64,000 nt of DNA from Hymenobacter sp. DG25A (GCF_001280305.1 NZ_CP012623.1:3348001-3412000), one strand, 5' to 3'. Counted from the stretch's first letter, positions 1 through 8,538 are shown. Program-made: numbers and translations. Notes: generated by a model from the sequence alone, not told the origin.

Positions 1-732
1 TTTCTGCTGAACTACGTTCACTACCAGGCGCAGAGCCAGAGCCACCAGCGCTCCGACCCTGATTTCTACCAGGTATGCTATGAGGTGGCCAAGGAGAATC
101 TCAGTGGCAGTGTCCGGCCGCTGGTGCTGGGCCGCATTATGCAGGAGTCATTCCGCTTTGGGCACATCAAACTCTCGCAGGCCATGCTCAGCGACTTCCG
201 CACCCAGCCGGAGTCCGGCAAGTACCTGCCCGCCCTGCAGGCCGACTTCGACGCGCACAAGTCCTTTTCCATTGGTGCCCAGGCCCCCGATTTCAAGCTG
301 GTTACGGCCAAAGGCGACTCCGTCTCTCTGCGCAGCTTTGCCGGCAAGCTGGTGTACATCAACTTCTGGAAATCTACCAGCGGTTTGTGCCTGCGCGACC
401 TGCCCTACGCACAGGATCTGGCCAAAAAGTTTGAAGGCAAGAACATTGTCTTCCTCAACATTGCCTTTGATGAGAACGAGCCCGCCTGGCGCCAGTTGGT
501 GGTCAGCAAGAAGCTGCCGGGCGTGCACGTGCGCGCTTCCGGTGGTCTGCGTTCTGCCCTGGCCCGCGCCTACGCCTTGGACAACGTGCCCAGCTACATG
601 CTGCTGGCCGAGGACGGTACCTTCCTGAATACCAAGCCCAAGCGCCTCAGCAGCCACGCGGCCGTAGAGGAAATCAAAGACTCCTTCGGCAAAGCGGCTC
701 TGTATACCAGTACCGCCGAAATCAAGAGATAA
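1..732 (+). CDS. Thioredoxin-like (TlpA/ResA-type) protein, 5' partial, degenerate active site
   Basis: The frame is open from base 1, so this is the C-terminal part of a longer protein; the GTG at 85 is internal. An N-terminal helical part precedes a thioredoxin fold that begins at APDFKLVTAKGD (about 283-318). The active-site loop reads FWKSTSGLC (364-390). The family motif is WCxxC, so the first, nucleophilic Cys is replaced by Ser (codon 379-381) while the second Cys (388-390) remains. The cis-proline loop VPSYMLLAEDG (about 586-618) is intact, so the fold seems preserved. TlpA-like proteins of Bacteroidota are usually exported thiol-disulfide oxidoreductases; this one is unlikely to do normal dithiol chemistry and may bind a partner instead. 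The N-terminus and any signal peptide lie outside the window. Confidence 0.85.
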   Translation, partial: FLLNYVHYQAQSQSHQRSDPDFYQVCYEVAKENLSGSVRPLVLGRIMQESFRFGHIKLSQAMLSDFRTQPESGKYLPALQADFDAHKSFSIGAQAPDFKLVTAKGDSVSLRSFAGKLVYINFWKSTSGLCLRDLPYAQDLAKKFEGKNIVFLNIAFDENEPAWRQLVVSKKLPGVHVRASGGLRSALARAYALDNVPSYMLLAEDGTFLNTKPKRLSSHAAVEEIKDSFGKAALYTSTAEIKR

Positions 733-754
733 CGGTTGGTTAGCACCGACCCCG

Positions 755-789
755 AAAACGCCTTCTGACTTTGTTGGAAGGCGTTTTTT
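755..789 (+). terminator. Rho-independent terminator after the TlpA-like gene
   Basis: A perfect 11-bp stem (AAAACGCCTTC / GAAGGCGTTTT) with an 11-base loop ends in a run of six T. It lies 23 bases after the stop codon and separates the first gene from the radical SAM gene. Confidence 0.85.
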
Positions 790-987
790 GTTTAGTTGAT
801 GCTCAGGCTCTGGCCTCTAGTAACTTATGCCGGCGCACTGCCGGTTACGGTGTCCTTCTGCCGGCCGCACCGGTATAACCGGCCCGGAAAGACGCGCCCG
901 GGGAACAACTTTCGCTTGCTTTTAGGGGTTAAGGTGCTGAAAATGGAGTGGCCGGCTTTGCGCTGCATTCCCGACCTTTATGCTTCT

Positions 988-2007
988 ATGCGCTCCACCG
1001 TTCTTGATGGCCTGAATTTTCTGTCGAAGCTGACTCCGCGTCGCGCCCTGAATACGGCGCAGGTGGTAGGCGGCTATGCCCTGAGCAAGCTCACGGGCAA
1101 GGCCCGGCACTGGGGGCTGCCGCTGGCGCTTTCCTTCGAGCCCACCACCAGCTGCAACCTGCGCTGCCCGGAGTGCCCCAGCGGCCTGCGCTCCTTCACG
1201 CGCCCCACCGGCATGCTGCCCGATGACCTGTTCAAGCGCACCATTGATGAGGTAGCCTCCCGGCTCTGGTACCTAATTTTCTACTTTCAGGGCGAGCCCT
1301 ACCTGCACCCGCACTTCTTGGAGCTGGTAAAATACGCCGCCGATAAAGGCATTTACACGGCCACCAGCACCAACGCCCACTACCTCAACGACCAGAATGC
1401 CCGCCGCACCGTGGAGTCAGGCCTCGACCGGCTGATTATCTCTCTTGATGGCACCACTCAGGAAGTGTACCAGCAATACCGGGTGGGCGGCAAGCTGGAT
1501 AAGGTGCTGGAAGGCACCAAGAACATTATCAAGTGGCGGAAAGAGCTGAAATCGAGCACGCCGCGGGTGGTATTCCAATTTCTGGTAGTTCGTCCCAACG
1601 AGCATCAAATGGAAGATGCCAAAGCGCTGGCTAAAGACCTGGGCGTGGATGATGTGTGGTTTAAAACCGCCCAGATTTATGACTACGCCCAGGGCTCCCC
1701 GCTCATCCCCACCATTGACTACTATTCCCGCTACGAGAACAACAACGGCACCTGGAGCATCAAGAACAAGCTGCTGAACCACTGCTGGAAGATGTGGCAC
1801 AGCTGCGTGATTACCTGGGACGGCCTGGTGGTGCCCTGCTGCTTTGATAAGGACGCCGAATACCGCCTCGGCGACCTGCAGCAGCAAACCTTCCGCGGGC
1901 TGTGGCACGGCCCCAAGTATCAGCAGTTCCGCGCCTCATTGTTAAAGGGTCGCGACCAGATTGACATGTGCCGCAACTGCACTGAAGGCACCCGCGTGTG
2001 GGGTTAA
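988..2007 (+). CDS. Radical SAM protein with SPASM domain
   Basis: 339-residue radical SAM enzyme. The 4Fe-4S/SAM motif CNLRCPEC gives Cys56, Cys60 and Cys63. The C-terminal part has the spaced cysteines of a SPASM domain (CWKMWHSC, CCFDKD, CRNC), which bind extra Fe-S clusters, so it groups with SPASM peptide- or cofactor-modifying enzymes; the substrate is not evident. The open frame reaches back to 796, but that start sits 6 bases after a terminator. Starts at 943 and 988 are both possible; 988 is chosen because it leaves about 50 residues before the EPTTSCN motif, the spacing I recall for Bacteroidota relatives. No short precursor peptide gene was recognised beside it. Confidence 0.85.
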   Translation: MRSTVLDGLNFLSKLTPRRALNTAQVVGGYALSKLTGKARHWGLPLALSFEPTTSCNLRCPECPSGLRSFTRPTGMLPDDLFKRTIDEVASRLWYLIFYFQGEPYLHPHFLELVKYAADKGIYTATSTNAHYLNDQNARRTVESGLDRLIISLDGTTQEVYQQYRVGGKLDKVLEGTKNIIKWRKELKSSTPRVVFQFLVVRPNEHQMEDAKALAKDLGVDDVWFKTAQIYDYAQGSPLIPTIDYYSRYENNNGTWSIKNKLLNHCWKMWHSCVITWDGLVVPCCFDKDAEYRLGDLQQQTFRGLWHGPKYQQFRASLLKGRDQIDMCRNCTEGTRVWG

Positions 2008-2079
2008 GGCCACGGGCCGGCTGCCACTTTTTGCTGCACAGCTTCGTATGTGGGCGGGTAGAACTGTCTGAACCACCGT

Positions 2080-2952
2080 ATGCTTGAAGTAGATAAGGCT
2101 TTTTCCCTCTTAGGGACAAAGCTGCATTCCTGGCTTCGCCAGGCCATTATGCTGTTGCCCAATGTGCTGATTGGGGCCGTTGTTTTAGTTATCACCTTTT
2201 TTGTAGCGCGGCTGGTGCGCCGGCTGATAGCCGATGTGCTACGGCGGGTTTCGCACAGCGAGGCCATCAACGATTTAGTATCAGCGGTAGCCTACCTGGT
2301 AACGCTGCTGCTGGGTGTATTCTTTGTGCTGGGTATTCTGAACCTGGATAAGACCGTCACCTCGCTGCTGGCGGGTGTCGGGATTATTGGCCTGGCCCTG
2401 GGCTTTGCCTTTCAGGATATTGCCGCCAACTTCATTGCCGGGATTATCATTGCCATTCAGCGGCCCTTTAATGTGGGGGATATGGTGCAGACCACCACGT
2501 TTTTTGGGGTGGTGGAGCGCATCAGCCTGCGCACTGTGGAAATCCGGCAGGTAACGGGCGAGCTGGTGCGCGTGCCCAACAAAAGCGTGTTCGAAAACGC
2601 CCTGATTAATTTCTCCGCCAACCGCTTCCGGCGCGTGGATGTGGATGGCGGCGTCCGCCACGACTCCGACCTGGAACATGTGCGGCAGGTAGCTCTGGAA
2701 ACCATTGCTCAGCTGCCTAATCTGGCGCCTGACAAGCCGGTGCAGCTCATGTTCACGGCTTTTACCAACGATGCCGTCACCTTTCAGCTGCGCTTCTGGA
2801 TTCTGCACTCCAAGCAGATTGAATATGTAGGGGCCAAAAGCGACGCTATTATTGCCCTGAAGCGGGCCTTTGATGAGGCCGATATTTCCCTGGCCGGGCC
2901 CGACAGCAGCTCAACGGCCGCCTCCAAAGAAAAGAAAACCGCCCAGCAGTAA
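2080..2952 (+). CDS. Small-conductance mechanosensitive channel, MscS family
   Basis: 290 residues, close to E. coli MscS (286). Hydrophobic segments lie at about 20-45, 65-90 and 90-130. The third is the Gly/Ala-rich pore helix with the family signature GLALGFAFQDIAANFIAGII, followed by the beta-domain motif RPFNVGDMV and the VRVPN strand. The protein would sit in the inner membrane and open on hypo-osmotic shock to release solutes. The C-terminal tail is a short polar Ser/Lys stretch. It starts 72 bases after the radical SAM gene and ends 6 bases before a long inverted repeat shared with the convergent gene. Confidence 0.93.
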   Translation: MLEVDKAFSLLGTKLHSWLRQAIMLLPNVLIGAVVLVITFFVARLVRRLIADVLRRVSHSEAINDLVSAVAYLVTLLLGVFFVLGILNLDKTVTSLLAGVGIIGLALGFAFQDIAANFIAGIIIAIQRPFNVGDMVQTTTFFGVVERISLRTVEIRQVTGELVRVPNKSVFENALINFSANRFRRVDVDGGVRHDSDLEHVRQVALETIAQLPNLAPDKPVQLMFTAFTNDAVTFQLRFWILHSKQIEYVGAKSDAIIALKRAFDEADISLAGPDSSSTAASKEKKTAQQ

Positions 2953-2957
2953 AACCA

Positions 2958-3064
2958 AAGTAGCGCGAAGCTCCGGCTTCGCGTACGAGCGCAGCGAGTT
3001 CTAATGTCAGCAGACGCCGGCTACTCGCTCTGCTCGTACGCGAAGCCGGAGCTTCGCGCTACTT
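2958..3064. repeat. Long hairpin repeat H1 filling a convergent intergenic gap
   Basis: Inverted repeat with arms of about 40 bases. The outer 33 bases pair perfectly (arm starts AAGTAGCGCGAAGCTCCGGC) and there is a small mismatch near the loop. It occupies nearly all the space between the mscS stop (2952) and the convergent esterase stop (3067). Each arm itself contains the small palindrome GCGAAGCTCCGGCTTCGC. It has no T-run typical of a terminator, though it could block transcription from both sides. Confidence 0.9.
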
Positions 3065-3066
3065 GT

Positions 3067-4362
3067 TTAGTAAACCCAGGGATACAGGTCCGGGGGCGTG
3101 TGCTCGTCGGCTTGGATAGGCAGCGGGTGCAGGGCTTTGGTCTTATCCAAGAACAGAAAGGCGTCGTAGCGCTCCGGCAGGATGGAGGGCACGTAGTTGC
3201 CAAACCGCTCAAACTGCGGGCGGTACACCACGCCAATGGCCCGGTGGCCAATGGGCTGCTGCAGAATAGGCAGCGGGCTTAGCTCCTTCGATAACAGCAG
3301 GCCATTTTCGCCGTGGAGCTGTTGGTGCAGGATGTTTTCCCAGGAGCCCGCCGGAGCTTCCGGCACGGGCATTTTTTCCGGAGTAGCGCCCCACTTCTTG
3401 CCCGCTACCACGGAGCCTTGGTAAGAGCCGAAGCCGACGGCAAATACCTTGTCGCGGCCGTACTTCTCGCGGGCCAGCTGGCCTACGTTCACGGAGCCGT
3501 CGCGGGGCATATCGGTGTAGCGCGCATCGCCAATGTGGGTGTTGTGCTCCCAGATAATGGCTTTGCTGTCGGGTCCGTGCAGGTCCAGCAGGCGGGTGAG
3601 GGTTTCCATCATGTGCTCGTCGCGCACATTCCAGGAGGCCGAGCCGCCCTTAATCATGGCGCGGTAGTAGCGCTCAGCATTTACGGCCACCAGCGCATTC
3701 TGCTCCGCGTTGAATTTCTGCTCCCGCACCAGCAGGCCATCGGGGGCAGATGCGGCAATCTGCTTGCGCAGGGCCTGCAGCATTTCCGTTACCTCATCCT
3801 CGCAGTCCTGCCGCACATAAGCCACCGACTCGGCATACTCCTGCGGGTCGTTGCCGAAGGGCTCAAAGCAGCGAAAAGCTCGGTGAGCCGCTTCAATGGC
3901 GCCATCTCCCTGCTTTTCCACGTAGCGCATAATCTCCTGCAAGGAGTCCCAGAGGCTGTACACATCCAGCCCAAAAAAGCCCACGCGTTGCTCTTGCGGG
4001 CGCTTTTGGTTGAGTTGGTGCAGCCAATCAATCAACGCCGAAATTTCCCAGTTGCCCCACATCCAGGTGGGCCAGCGGTTAAAGGTCTGCAGCAGGCGGG
4101 CGGCCGAGCCGTAGGTGACCTGGTCCTGCTTAATGGCCGCATTCACCTCAAAGCAGTCGGGCCAGTCGCCTTCCACCGCAATAAACTGAAAGCCCTTTTC
4201 CTTGATGAGGCGCTTGCTCAGCGCCGTGCGCCAGGTGTAATACTCATGCGTGCCGTGGGAGGCTTCCCCCAGCAGTACCAAGCGCGCCTCACCAATGGCT
4301 TCCAACAGCGGATCCAGGTCGGCGGCAGAATGCAGAGAATAGGTGGGAAGGAGCGTTTTCAT
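3067..4362 (-). CDS. Erythromycin esterase family hydrolase
   Basis: 431 residues, the usual size for EreA/EreB-like enzymes. The signature GEASHGTHEYYTWR (residues 32-45) supplies Glu33 and His36; EGDWPDC supplies Glu64; and WEHNTHIGD (271-279) carries His273 and His276. These match the His/Glu catalytic set of the family, in which water is activated to open the macrolide lactone. Many chromosomal members in environmental bacteria are not proven resistance genes, so macrolide hydrolysis is inferred from family membership only. No signal peptide is seen. It is convergent with mscS across hairpin H1. Confidence 0.88.
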   Translation of the reverse strand: MKTLLPTYSLHSAADLDPLLEAIGEARLVLLGEASHGTHEYYTWRTALSKRLIKEKGFQFIAVEGDWPDCFEVNAAIKQDQVTYGSAARLLQTFNRWPTWMWGNWEISALIDWLHQLNQKRPQEQRVGFFGLDVYSLWDSLQEIMRYVEKQGDGAIEAAHRAFRCFEPFGNDPQEYAESVAYVRQDCEDEVTEMLQALRKQIAASAPDGLLVREQKFNAEQNALVAVNAERYYRAMIKGGSASWNVRDEHMMETLTRLLDLHGPDSKAIIWEHNTHIGDARYTDMPRDGSVNVGQLAREKYGRDKVFAVGFGSYQGSVVAGKKWGATPEKMPVPEAPAGSWENILHQQLHGENGLLLSKELSPLPILQQPIGHRAIGVVYRPQFERFGNYVPSILPERYDAFLFLDKTKALHPLPIQADEHTPPDLYPWVY

Positions 4363-4390
4363 GGTTGAGTTTGATGAGGGCGGAAACAGC

Positions 4391-4422
4391 GAGTGCGCTG
4401 CAATGGGGGTTGCAGCGCACTC
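4391..4422. repeat. Perfect 13-bp stem-loop upstream of the esterase gene
   Basis: GAGTGCGCTGCAA and TTGCAGCGCACTC pair perfectly around a six-base loop. It sits in the 88-base gap between the stop of the upstream minus-strand gene (4451) and the esterase start (4362). No U-tract follows on either strand, so it may be a 5' leader structure, a processing site or a weak terminator. A direct repeat GTCAGAC GTCAGAC lies beside it at 4425-4438. Confidence 0.7.
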
Positions 4423-4450
4423 GGTCAGACGTCAGACAGGGCAGACGAGC

Positions 4451-4792
4451 TTATTTATGGCTCTTATCCAGGTTTTTACCCAAGTCTTCTACCTGCTTCA
4501 GGAATTCCAGGGCGTCGGTGTCGCCGTAGGTGCCGTAGGCGGAGGAAATGGTGCCGCGTGCCCCGTCGGAGGTTTCCAGGGCATAGAGGATGGACATATC
4601 ACTGGGGTCACTCTCCCCTTCAAAGCGGTAGAAATCCACAATCGTCACCTCATCGGGCGCGTAGCTCTTGGCCGATTCTTCGCTGATGGTATGCAGCCGG
4701 CCATCTTTTACGCGGAAGTCAGCTGTGAAACCTTCAGAGTTGAGGCGTTTTTCCACGTTTATTAAAGACCGTTCTTCTTCTTTGTCTTGCAT
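4451..4792 (-). CDS. Small conserved Bacteroidota protein (often misnamed PRPP synthetase)
   Basis: 113-residue soluble protein starting MQDKEEERSLIN; the frame runs further upstream, but this Met fits the family and the upstream part crosses a terminator. The core VDFYRFEGESDPSDMSILYA followed by DGARGTISSAYGTYGD resembles a short Bacteroidota family that databases often label phosphoribosylpyrophosphate synthetase. It is far too short for that enzyme and has no PRPP-binding loop, so the label should not be trusted. Function unknown. It is followed by the stem-loop at 4391-4422 and then the esterase gene. Confidence 0.7.
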   Translation of the reverse strand: MQDKEEERSLINVEKRLNSEGFTADFRVKDGRLHTISEESAKSYAPDEVTIVDFYRFEGESDPSDMSILYALETSDGARGTISSAYGTYGDTDALEFLKQVEDLGKNLDKSHK

Positions 4793-4833
4793 GGGGAAGG
4801 GCGTTTGGTATGTAGGGAGAGCAATGGCGCAGG

Positions 4834-4877
4834 GGAAAAGAAAATCCCCGCATCGGCTATACGTAGCCAATGCGGGG
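4834..4877 (-). terminator. Terminator after the Cys-rich membrane protein gene
   Basis: On the minus strand a long stem (CCCCGCATTGGCTA / TAGCCGATGCGGGG, one mismatch, 4-base loop) is followed by a T-rich tract ATTTTCTTTTC. It lies between the small membrane protein gene and the next minus-strand gene. Confidence 0.75.
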
Positions 4878-4911
4878 ACAGGTTGTTTTAATATCGGAGA
4901 AGAGAAACCGG

Positions 4912-5109
4912 CTACCTGGCAGCCTGGCGACTGGCGGCTGCCTCAATGGTTTTCTGCAGGCGGTCTACGTCAATAACCGAGCAGGCGCTGCCGCAGCCTT
5001 TGGCGCAGCCTTTGGCAGTTTTATCGAAAAAGGCCCGCCAGAAGATGCGGCCTACATAAAAGGCCGCGCCGGCAAAGAGCAGGGCTATAATGAGGTATTG
5101 TATCCACAT
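4912..5109 (-). CDS. FeoB-associated-type Cys-rich small membrane protein
   Basis: 65 residues starting MWIQYLIIALLFAGAAFYV: one N-terminal transmembrane helix, then a short cytosolic part with the cysteine cluster KGCAKGCGSAC. This matches the small FeoB-associated Cys-rich membrane family, which usually accompanies ferrous iron transport genes. No feoA or feoB is present here, so the iron link is inferred from family resemblance alone. An upstream in-frame Met at 5178 would overlap the inositol monophosphatase coding sequence and places the helix too far inside, so 5109 is preferred. Confidence 0.7.
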   Translation of the reverse strand: MWIQYLIIALLFAGAAFYVGRIFWRAFFDKTAKGCAKGCGSACSVIDVDRLQKTIEAAASRQAAR

Positions 5110-5143
5110 GATGGTCACAAAACTACGAAGCCAAAGAAAAAGT

Positions 5144-5968
5144 TTAGGCGGGCGTGTGTGCCGGCCAATGTTCCCCAATTACTTCCTGCATCTCGGCGTG
5201 CACGGCGGTATTGGAGGCTACTACTTCCCGCCCGAAGATGGGGTCGCCGTCGTGCAGAAACTGCGTCACGTGGCCACCGGCCTCGCGCACCAGCAGAATG
5301 CCGGCGGCTACGTCGTAGGAGTTGATGTTGAACTCGAAATACCCATCAAAGCGGCCGGCGGCTACCCAGGCCAGGTCAATGGCGGCGGAGCCTACGCGGC
5401 GCACGCCGTTAGTGCGGCGCATAAACTCCTTCAGGATGGGCAGGTAGGTGTCGATGCGGTTGAAGTTGCTGTAGGGGAAGCCCGTGGCAATGAGGGAATG
5501 ATTCAGGTCCTGGGTGGTGGAAACCCGGATGGGCTGCTCGTTGCAGAACGCCCCGCCGCCGCGCACGGCCCGGAAGCATTCCTTTTGGTTGACTTCGTAA
5601 ATCACCCCAATCACCAGCTCGGCGCCCTGCATTAAAGCCACGCTCACGGAGTAGATGGGCAGGCCGTGGATGAAGTTGGTGGTGCCGTCCAGGGGGTCAA
5701 TAATCCAGGTCAGCTCGGTGCCGGCGCTGGTGGCCTGGCTGCTGCCACCGGTGGTGCCTTCCTCGGTTATGAAGCCGGCCTCGGGCAGTAGCTCCCGCAA
5801 CCCGGCTACCAGCAGCTTTTCCGCCTCTTGGTCTACGTAGGAGACCATATCGTGCAGGCCTTTGTGCTGAATGCGGCCCCGGTCGAAGGTAGCGGCTTCC
5901 TGATGAATGAACTGGCCGGCCCGGCGGGCTACCTCGGCTACCTGCAGGCTGAGTTGGTTGAAATCCAT
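5144..5968 (-). CDS. Inositol monophosphatase family protein
   Basis: 274 residues, typical length. Metal-binding motifs are complete: ITEEG (Glu69, Glu70), WIIDPLDGTTNF (Asp91, Asp94) and the C-terminal SYDVAAG (Asp219). The usual Trp before the last Asp (WDxAAG) is Tyr here. The enzyme is Mg2+-dependent and removes phosphate from inositol monophosphate or related substrates; bacterial SuhB-type members also have regulatory roles, but nothing in the sequence settles the substrate. A long hairpin repeat (H2) lies just upstream of its start. Confidence 0.92.
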   Translation of the reverse strand: MDFNQLSLQVAEVARRAGQFIHQEAATFDRGRIQHKGLHDMVSYVDQEAEKLLVAGLRELLPEAGFITEEGTTGGSSQATSAGTELTWIIDPLDGTTNFIHGLPIYSVSVALMQGAELVIGVIYEVNQKECFRAVRGGGAFCNEQPIRVSTTQDLNHSLIATGFPYSNFNRIDTYLPILKEFMRRTNGVRRVGSAAIDLAWVAAGRFDGYFEFNINSYDVAAGILLVREAGGHVTQFLHDGDPIFGREVVASNTAVHAEMQEVIGEHWPAHTPA

Positions 5969-5989
5969 GAAGTGGAATTTATGTTTGGG

Positions 5990-6109
5990 ACCCCTACTGT
6001 CATCCTGAGCTTGCGAAGGACCTTCTCCCGGCGGAACGATAATCGTTGTTACGACTCGTGCTGACGGGAGAAGGTCCTTCGGCTAACGCCTCAGGATGAC
6101 AGTAGGGGT
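5990..6109. repeat. Long hairpin repeat H2 (TCATCCTGAG family, copy 1)
   Basis: Inverted repeat of about 120 bases. The outer arms ACCCCTACTGTCATCCTGAG and their complement are perfect; an inner paired segment GAAGGACCTTCTCCCG is separated from them by a short mismatched stretch. The central part contains GTTGTTACGA. It fills the space between the inositol monophosphatase start (5968) and the lnt stop (6111). A second copy with the same outer, inner and central sequence lies at 58639-58748. Confidence 0.92.
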
Positions 6110-6110
6110 G

Positions 6111-7796
6111 TTAGTTAGATGTAAAACGGGTTTTGGAAGTAAACCGGCGTATCACCGTCAGCAAAAACAGCAACACCGCCAGTACCTGGCAGGCGGGGCC
6201 AATCAGCTCGCCGTAGCGGACGTAGAACGTCAGCTCCTCGTTCAGATGCACGGTGGCGCGGCTCACGGCCTGCACCCACCAGCCGGTTTGCTGGGTGATT
6301 TCGCCTTTCTGATTGATGAAGCCGGATATGCCCGTGTTGGCGGAGCGGGCAATGTCGCGGCGGGTTTCAATGGCGCGTAGGGTAGCGTACTGCAGGTGCT
6401 GCAAGTGGCCGGGCGAGTCAGACCACCAACCGTCGTTGGTGATAATGCCGATGAGCGTAGCGCCATTCTTCACGTAGTCGGCCACAAAGTCGCCATACAC
6501 CGATTCATAGCAGATAACGGGCGCCAGGCGCAGGTTAGGCGTTTTGGTCTGGTACACGGTGCGCTCGGGCTGAGAGCCCAGGCCGCCGGCCGTGCCGCCC
6601 AAATCAATAACAAAAGCCGACAGCCACGGCGGTACGCCCTCCACGCCCGGCACCAGCCGCGACTTATGGTAGAACTCCGGCCGACCTACGGCCCCGGGGA
6701 AATGCACGGCCGCATTGAAGATATCATAGTAGCCCAAATCCTCGCGGAAGCGGGCGGTGGAGCTGGCTTCTTCCTTGGAGCGGTAGCGGCCCACGCTGGT
6801 CAGGCCGGTCACCAGCTCTACGCCGGGGTGCTGACCCAGCCACTGCCGGATACGCTGAATTTTCAGGTTGCCATCGAAGGAATCCTCGAAGTAAGTTTCA
6901 TCCAGGGAGGTTTCGGGCCACAGTACCAGTTTAGTTTGCGGGGTCAGGTTTTTCCCGGTGAGGGTGAGCAGGCGCGTAAGCTGCTCATCGTAGGAAATGA
7001 AGTTGGGGCCGCTCTCAAACTTCTCATTGTAAGGGTCCACGTTGGGCTGAATCACCAGCACCTCGGCGGTAGCGCCTTTTTCCTGGTAGCTGCGGCCAAT
7101 AATGGACGACAAGCTTATCGGCAGAACAACGGCCAGCACGGGCCACGCCCAGCGGAAGCGACCCTGCCCGAAGGTCCAGGGTGCTACACCTTCACGGCCA
7201 AACCAGGCCCAGAATACCAGCAGGTTTACGGCCCAGATCCAGACGGAGCCGCCCAGAAAGCCGGTGTACTCGTACCACTGCACCCACTGGTTGGCCTGCG
7301 CAAAGCCGTTGCCCAGCGTAAGCCAGGGCCAGGTGAGAAACCAGTGCAGGTGCAATTGCTCAAAGGCAATCCAGTAAACCGGTAAAGACAGGTAGCCCAG
7401 CGTAGGGCCCAGGCGCTTCTTGGTATGGTAGAACGCCATAACCGGCGCGCTCATCATCAAAGCATTACAGACCACGGCCGTGATGCCGCCGCCCAATGTG
7501 CTGTAGCTCACCCAGTAGGTGGTAAAGGCATTCCAGAGTACCAGCACCAGGTACGAGTAGCGCCACACCTTCCAGCCGCTGGAGCCGCGCTGCACCAGCA
7601 GCTGCTCCATCCGCAGATAGGGCACCCAGGCCACCAGCAGCAACAGGGCCAGGGCAGCGGGGTGCACCGGCCAGCCTGCCCACAGCAGGCCCGCGCTCAG
7701 GAAAGCCAGCAAGCTGGGCAGCCAATAGGCCCAACCGGCCACGGCCGGCGGGGCAATAGCAGCGGGAGCAGGGGCAAGGGTGGGGTTATTCGGCAC
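6111..7796 (-). CDS. lnt: Apolipoprotein N-acyltransferase
   Basis: 561 residues: about six or seven N-terminal transmembrane segments (within 25-235), then a periplasmic nitrilase-type CN-hydrolase domain from about 245 to 525, and a last C-terminal helix. The catalytic triad is visible: Glu295 in LWPETS, Lys378 in FYHKSRLVPG and Cys429 in VICYESVYG. It adds the third acyl chain to the N-terminal Cys of lipoproteins in the inner membrane, fitting the several lipobox proteins in this window. Its start overlaps the rsmI stop by 11 bases, so the two are probably co-transcribed and translationally coupled. Confidence 0.95.
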   Translation of the reverse strand: MPNNPTLAPAPAAIAPPAVAGWAYWLPSLLAFLSAGLLWAGWPVHPAALALLLLVAWVPYLRMEQLLVQRGSSGWKVWRYSYLVLVLWNAFTTYWVSYSTLGGGITAVVCNALMMSAPVMAFYHTKKRLGPTLGYLSLPVYWIAFEQLHLHWFLTWPWLTLGNGFAQANQWVQWYEYTGFLGGSVWIWAVNLLVFWAWFGREGVAPWTFGQGRFRWAWPVLAVVLPISLSSIIGRSYQEKGATAEVLVIQPNVDPYNEKFESGPNFISYDEQLTRLLTLTGKNLTPQTKLVLWPETSLDETYFEDSFDGNLKIQRIRQWLGQHPGVELVTGLTSVGRYRSKEEASSTARFREDLGYYDIFNAAVHFPGAVGRPEFYHKSRLVPGVEGVPPWLSAFVIDLGGTAGGLGSQPERTVYQTKTPNLRLAPVICYESVYGDFVADYVKNGATLIGIITNDGWWSDSPGHLQHLQYATLRAIETRRDIARSANTGISGFINQKGEITQQTGWWVQAVSRATVHLNEELTFYVRYGELIGPACQVLAVLLFLLTVIRRFTSKTRFTSN

Positions 7797-8520
7797 GATG
7801 GTCTTCTTTATAACGGTCTTCTTTGATGCGTTCCTCCTTCAGGCCCTGCACCACCAGCACAATTTCGCCTTTGATGGCGGAGCGGCCCGCAAACTCGGCG
7901 GCCAGCTCGGAGAGAGAAGCCGTCACGGTTTCTTCAAACAGCTTGGTCAGCTCCCGGCTCACGGAGGCGGGGCGCTCGGGGCCCAGCACTTCGGCCAGCT
8001 GTTCCAGGGTTTTCACAATCCGGTGCGGCGACTCGTAAAAAATCATGGTGCGGGTTTCGGTGGCCAACTCCTTGAGGCGGGTCTGGCGGCCTTTTTTCAC
8101 CGGCAGAAATCCTTCAAACGTAAACCGCTCGGCTCCGAAGCCCGATTTCAGTAGGGCCGGCACAAAGGCTGTGGCGCCCGGCAGGCACTCCACTTTCAGG
8201 CCCCGGGCCAGGCACTCGCGCACCAATAAAAAGCCGGGGTCAGAAATTCCGGGGGTGCCGGCATCCGACACCAGGGCCATTCGCTCGCCTTTTTCCAGCT
8301 TTTCCAGCAGGCGCTGCACCTGCTGGTGCTCGTTGTGGAGGTGGTAGCTGAGCATGGGCTTTTTCAGGCCCAGGTGCTGCATCAGGCGGCCGCTGGTGCG
8401 GGTATCTTCGGCCAATACGGTATCTACCTCGCCCAGAATGCGAATGGCCCGGAGGGTAATATCCTCCAGGTTGCCGATGGGGGTAGGAACCAGGTACAGA
8501 ACGGTAGGCGTATCAGACAT
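7786..8520 (-). CDS. rsmI: 16S rRNA (cytidine1402-2'-O)-methyltransferase
   Basis: 244 residues of the SAM-dependent tetrapyrrole-methylase fold. Motifs include LVPTPIGNLEDITLRA near the N-terminus, LAEDTRTSGRLM, ALVSDAGTPGISDPG and LPGATAFVPAL. RsmI 2'-O-methylates C1402 of 16S rRNA in the decoding centre. The C-terminus is a short charged tail (EERIKEDRYKEDHRAE) whose codons overlap the lnt start. Start ATG at 8520; the upstream space is taken by hairpin repeat H3. Confidence 0.95.
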   Translation of the reverse strand: MSDTPTVLYLVPTPIGNLEDITLRAIRILGEVDTVLAEDTRTSGRLMQHLGLKKPMLSYHLHNEHQQVQRLLEKLEKGERMALVSDAGTPGISDPGFLLVRECLARGLKVECLPGATAFVPALLKSGFGAERFTFEGFLPVKKGRQTRLKELATETRTMIFYESPHRIVKTLEQLAEVLGPERPASVSRELTKLFEETVTASLSELAAEFAGRSAIKGEIVLVVQGLKEERIKEDRYKEDHRAE

Positions 8521-8538
8521 AAAGACAAAGGTAGTTGT

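Noticed and set aside
796..987. Longer N-terminus for the radical SAM protein, from ATG 796
   Set aside because: It starts 6 bases after a terminator, and the extra residues are Arg/Pro-rich without conserved pattern. The start near 943 remains possible.
3067..4362. Calling the erythromycin esterase homologue a resistance gene
   Set aside because: Family membership and catalytic residues are clear, but chromosomal environmental homologues often do not confer macrolide resistance, and there is no mobile element nearby.
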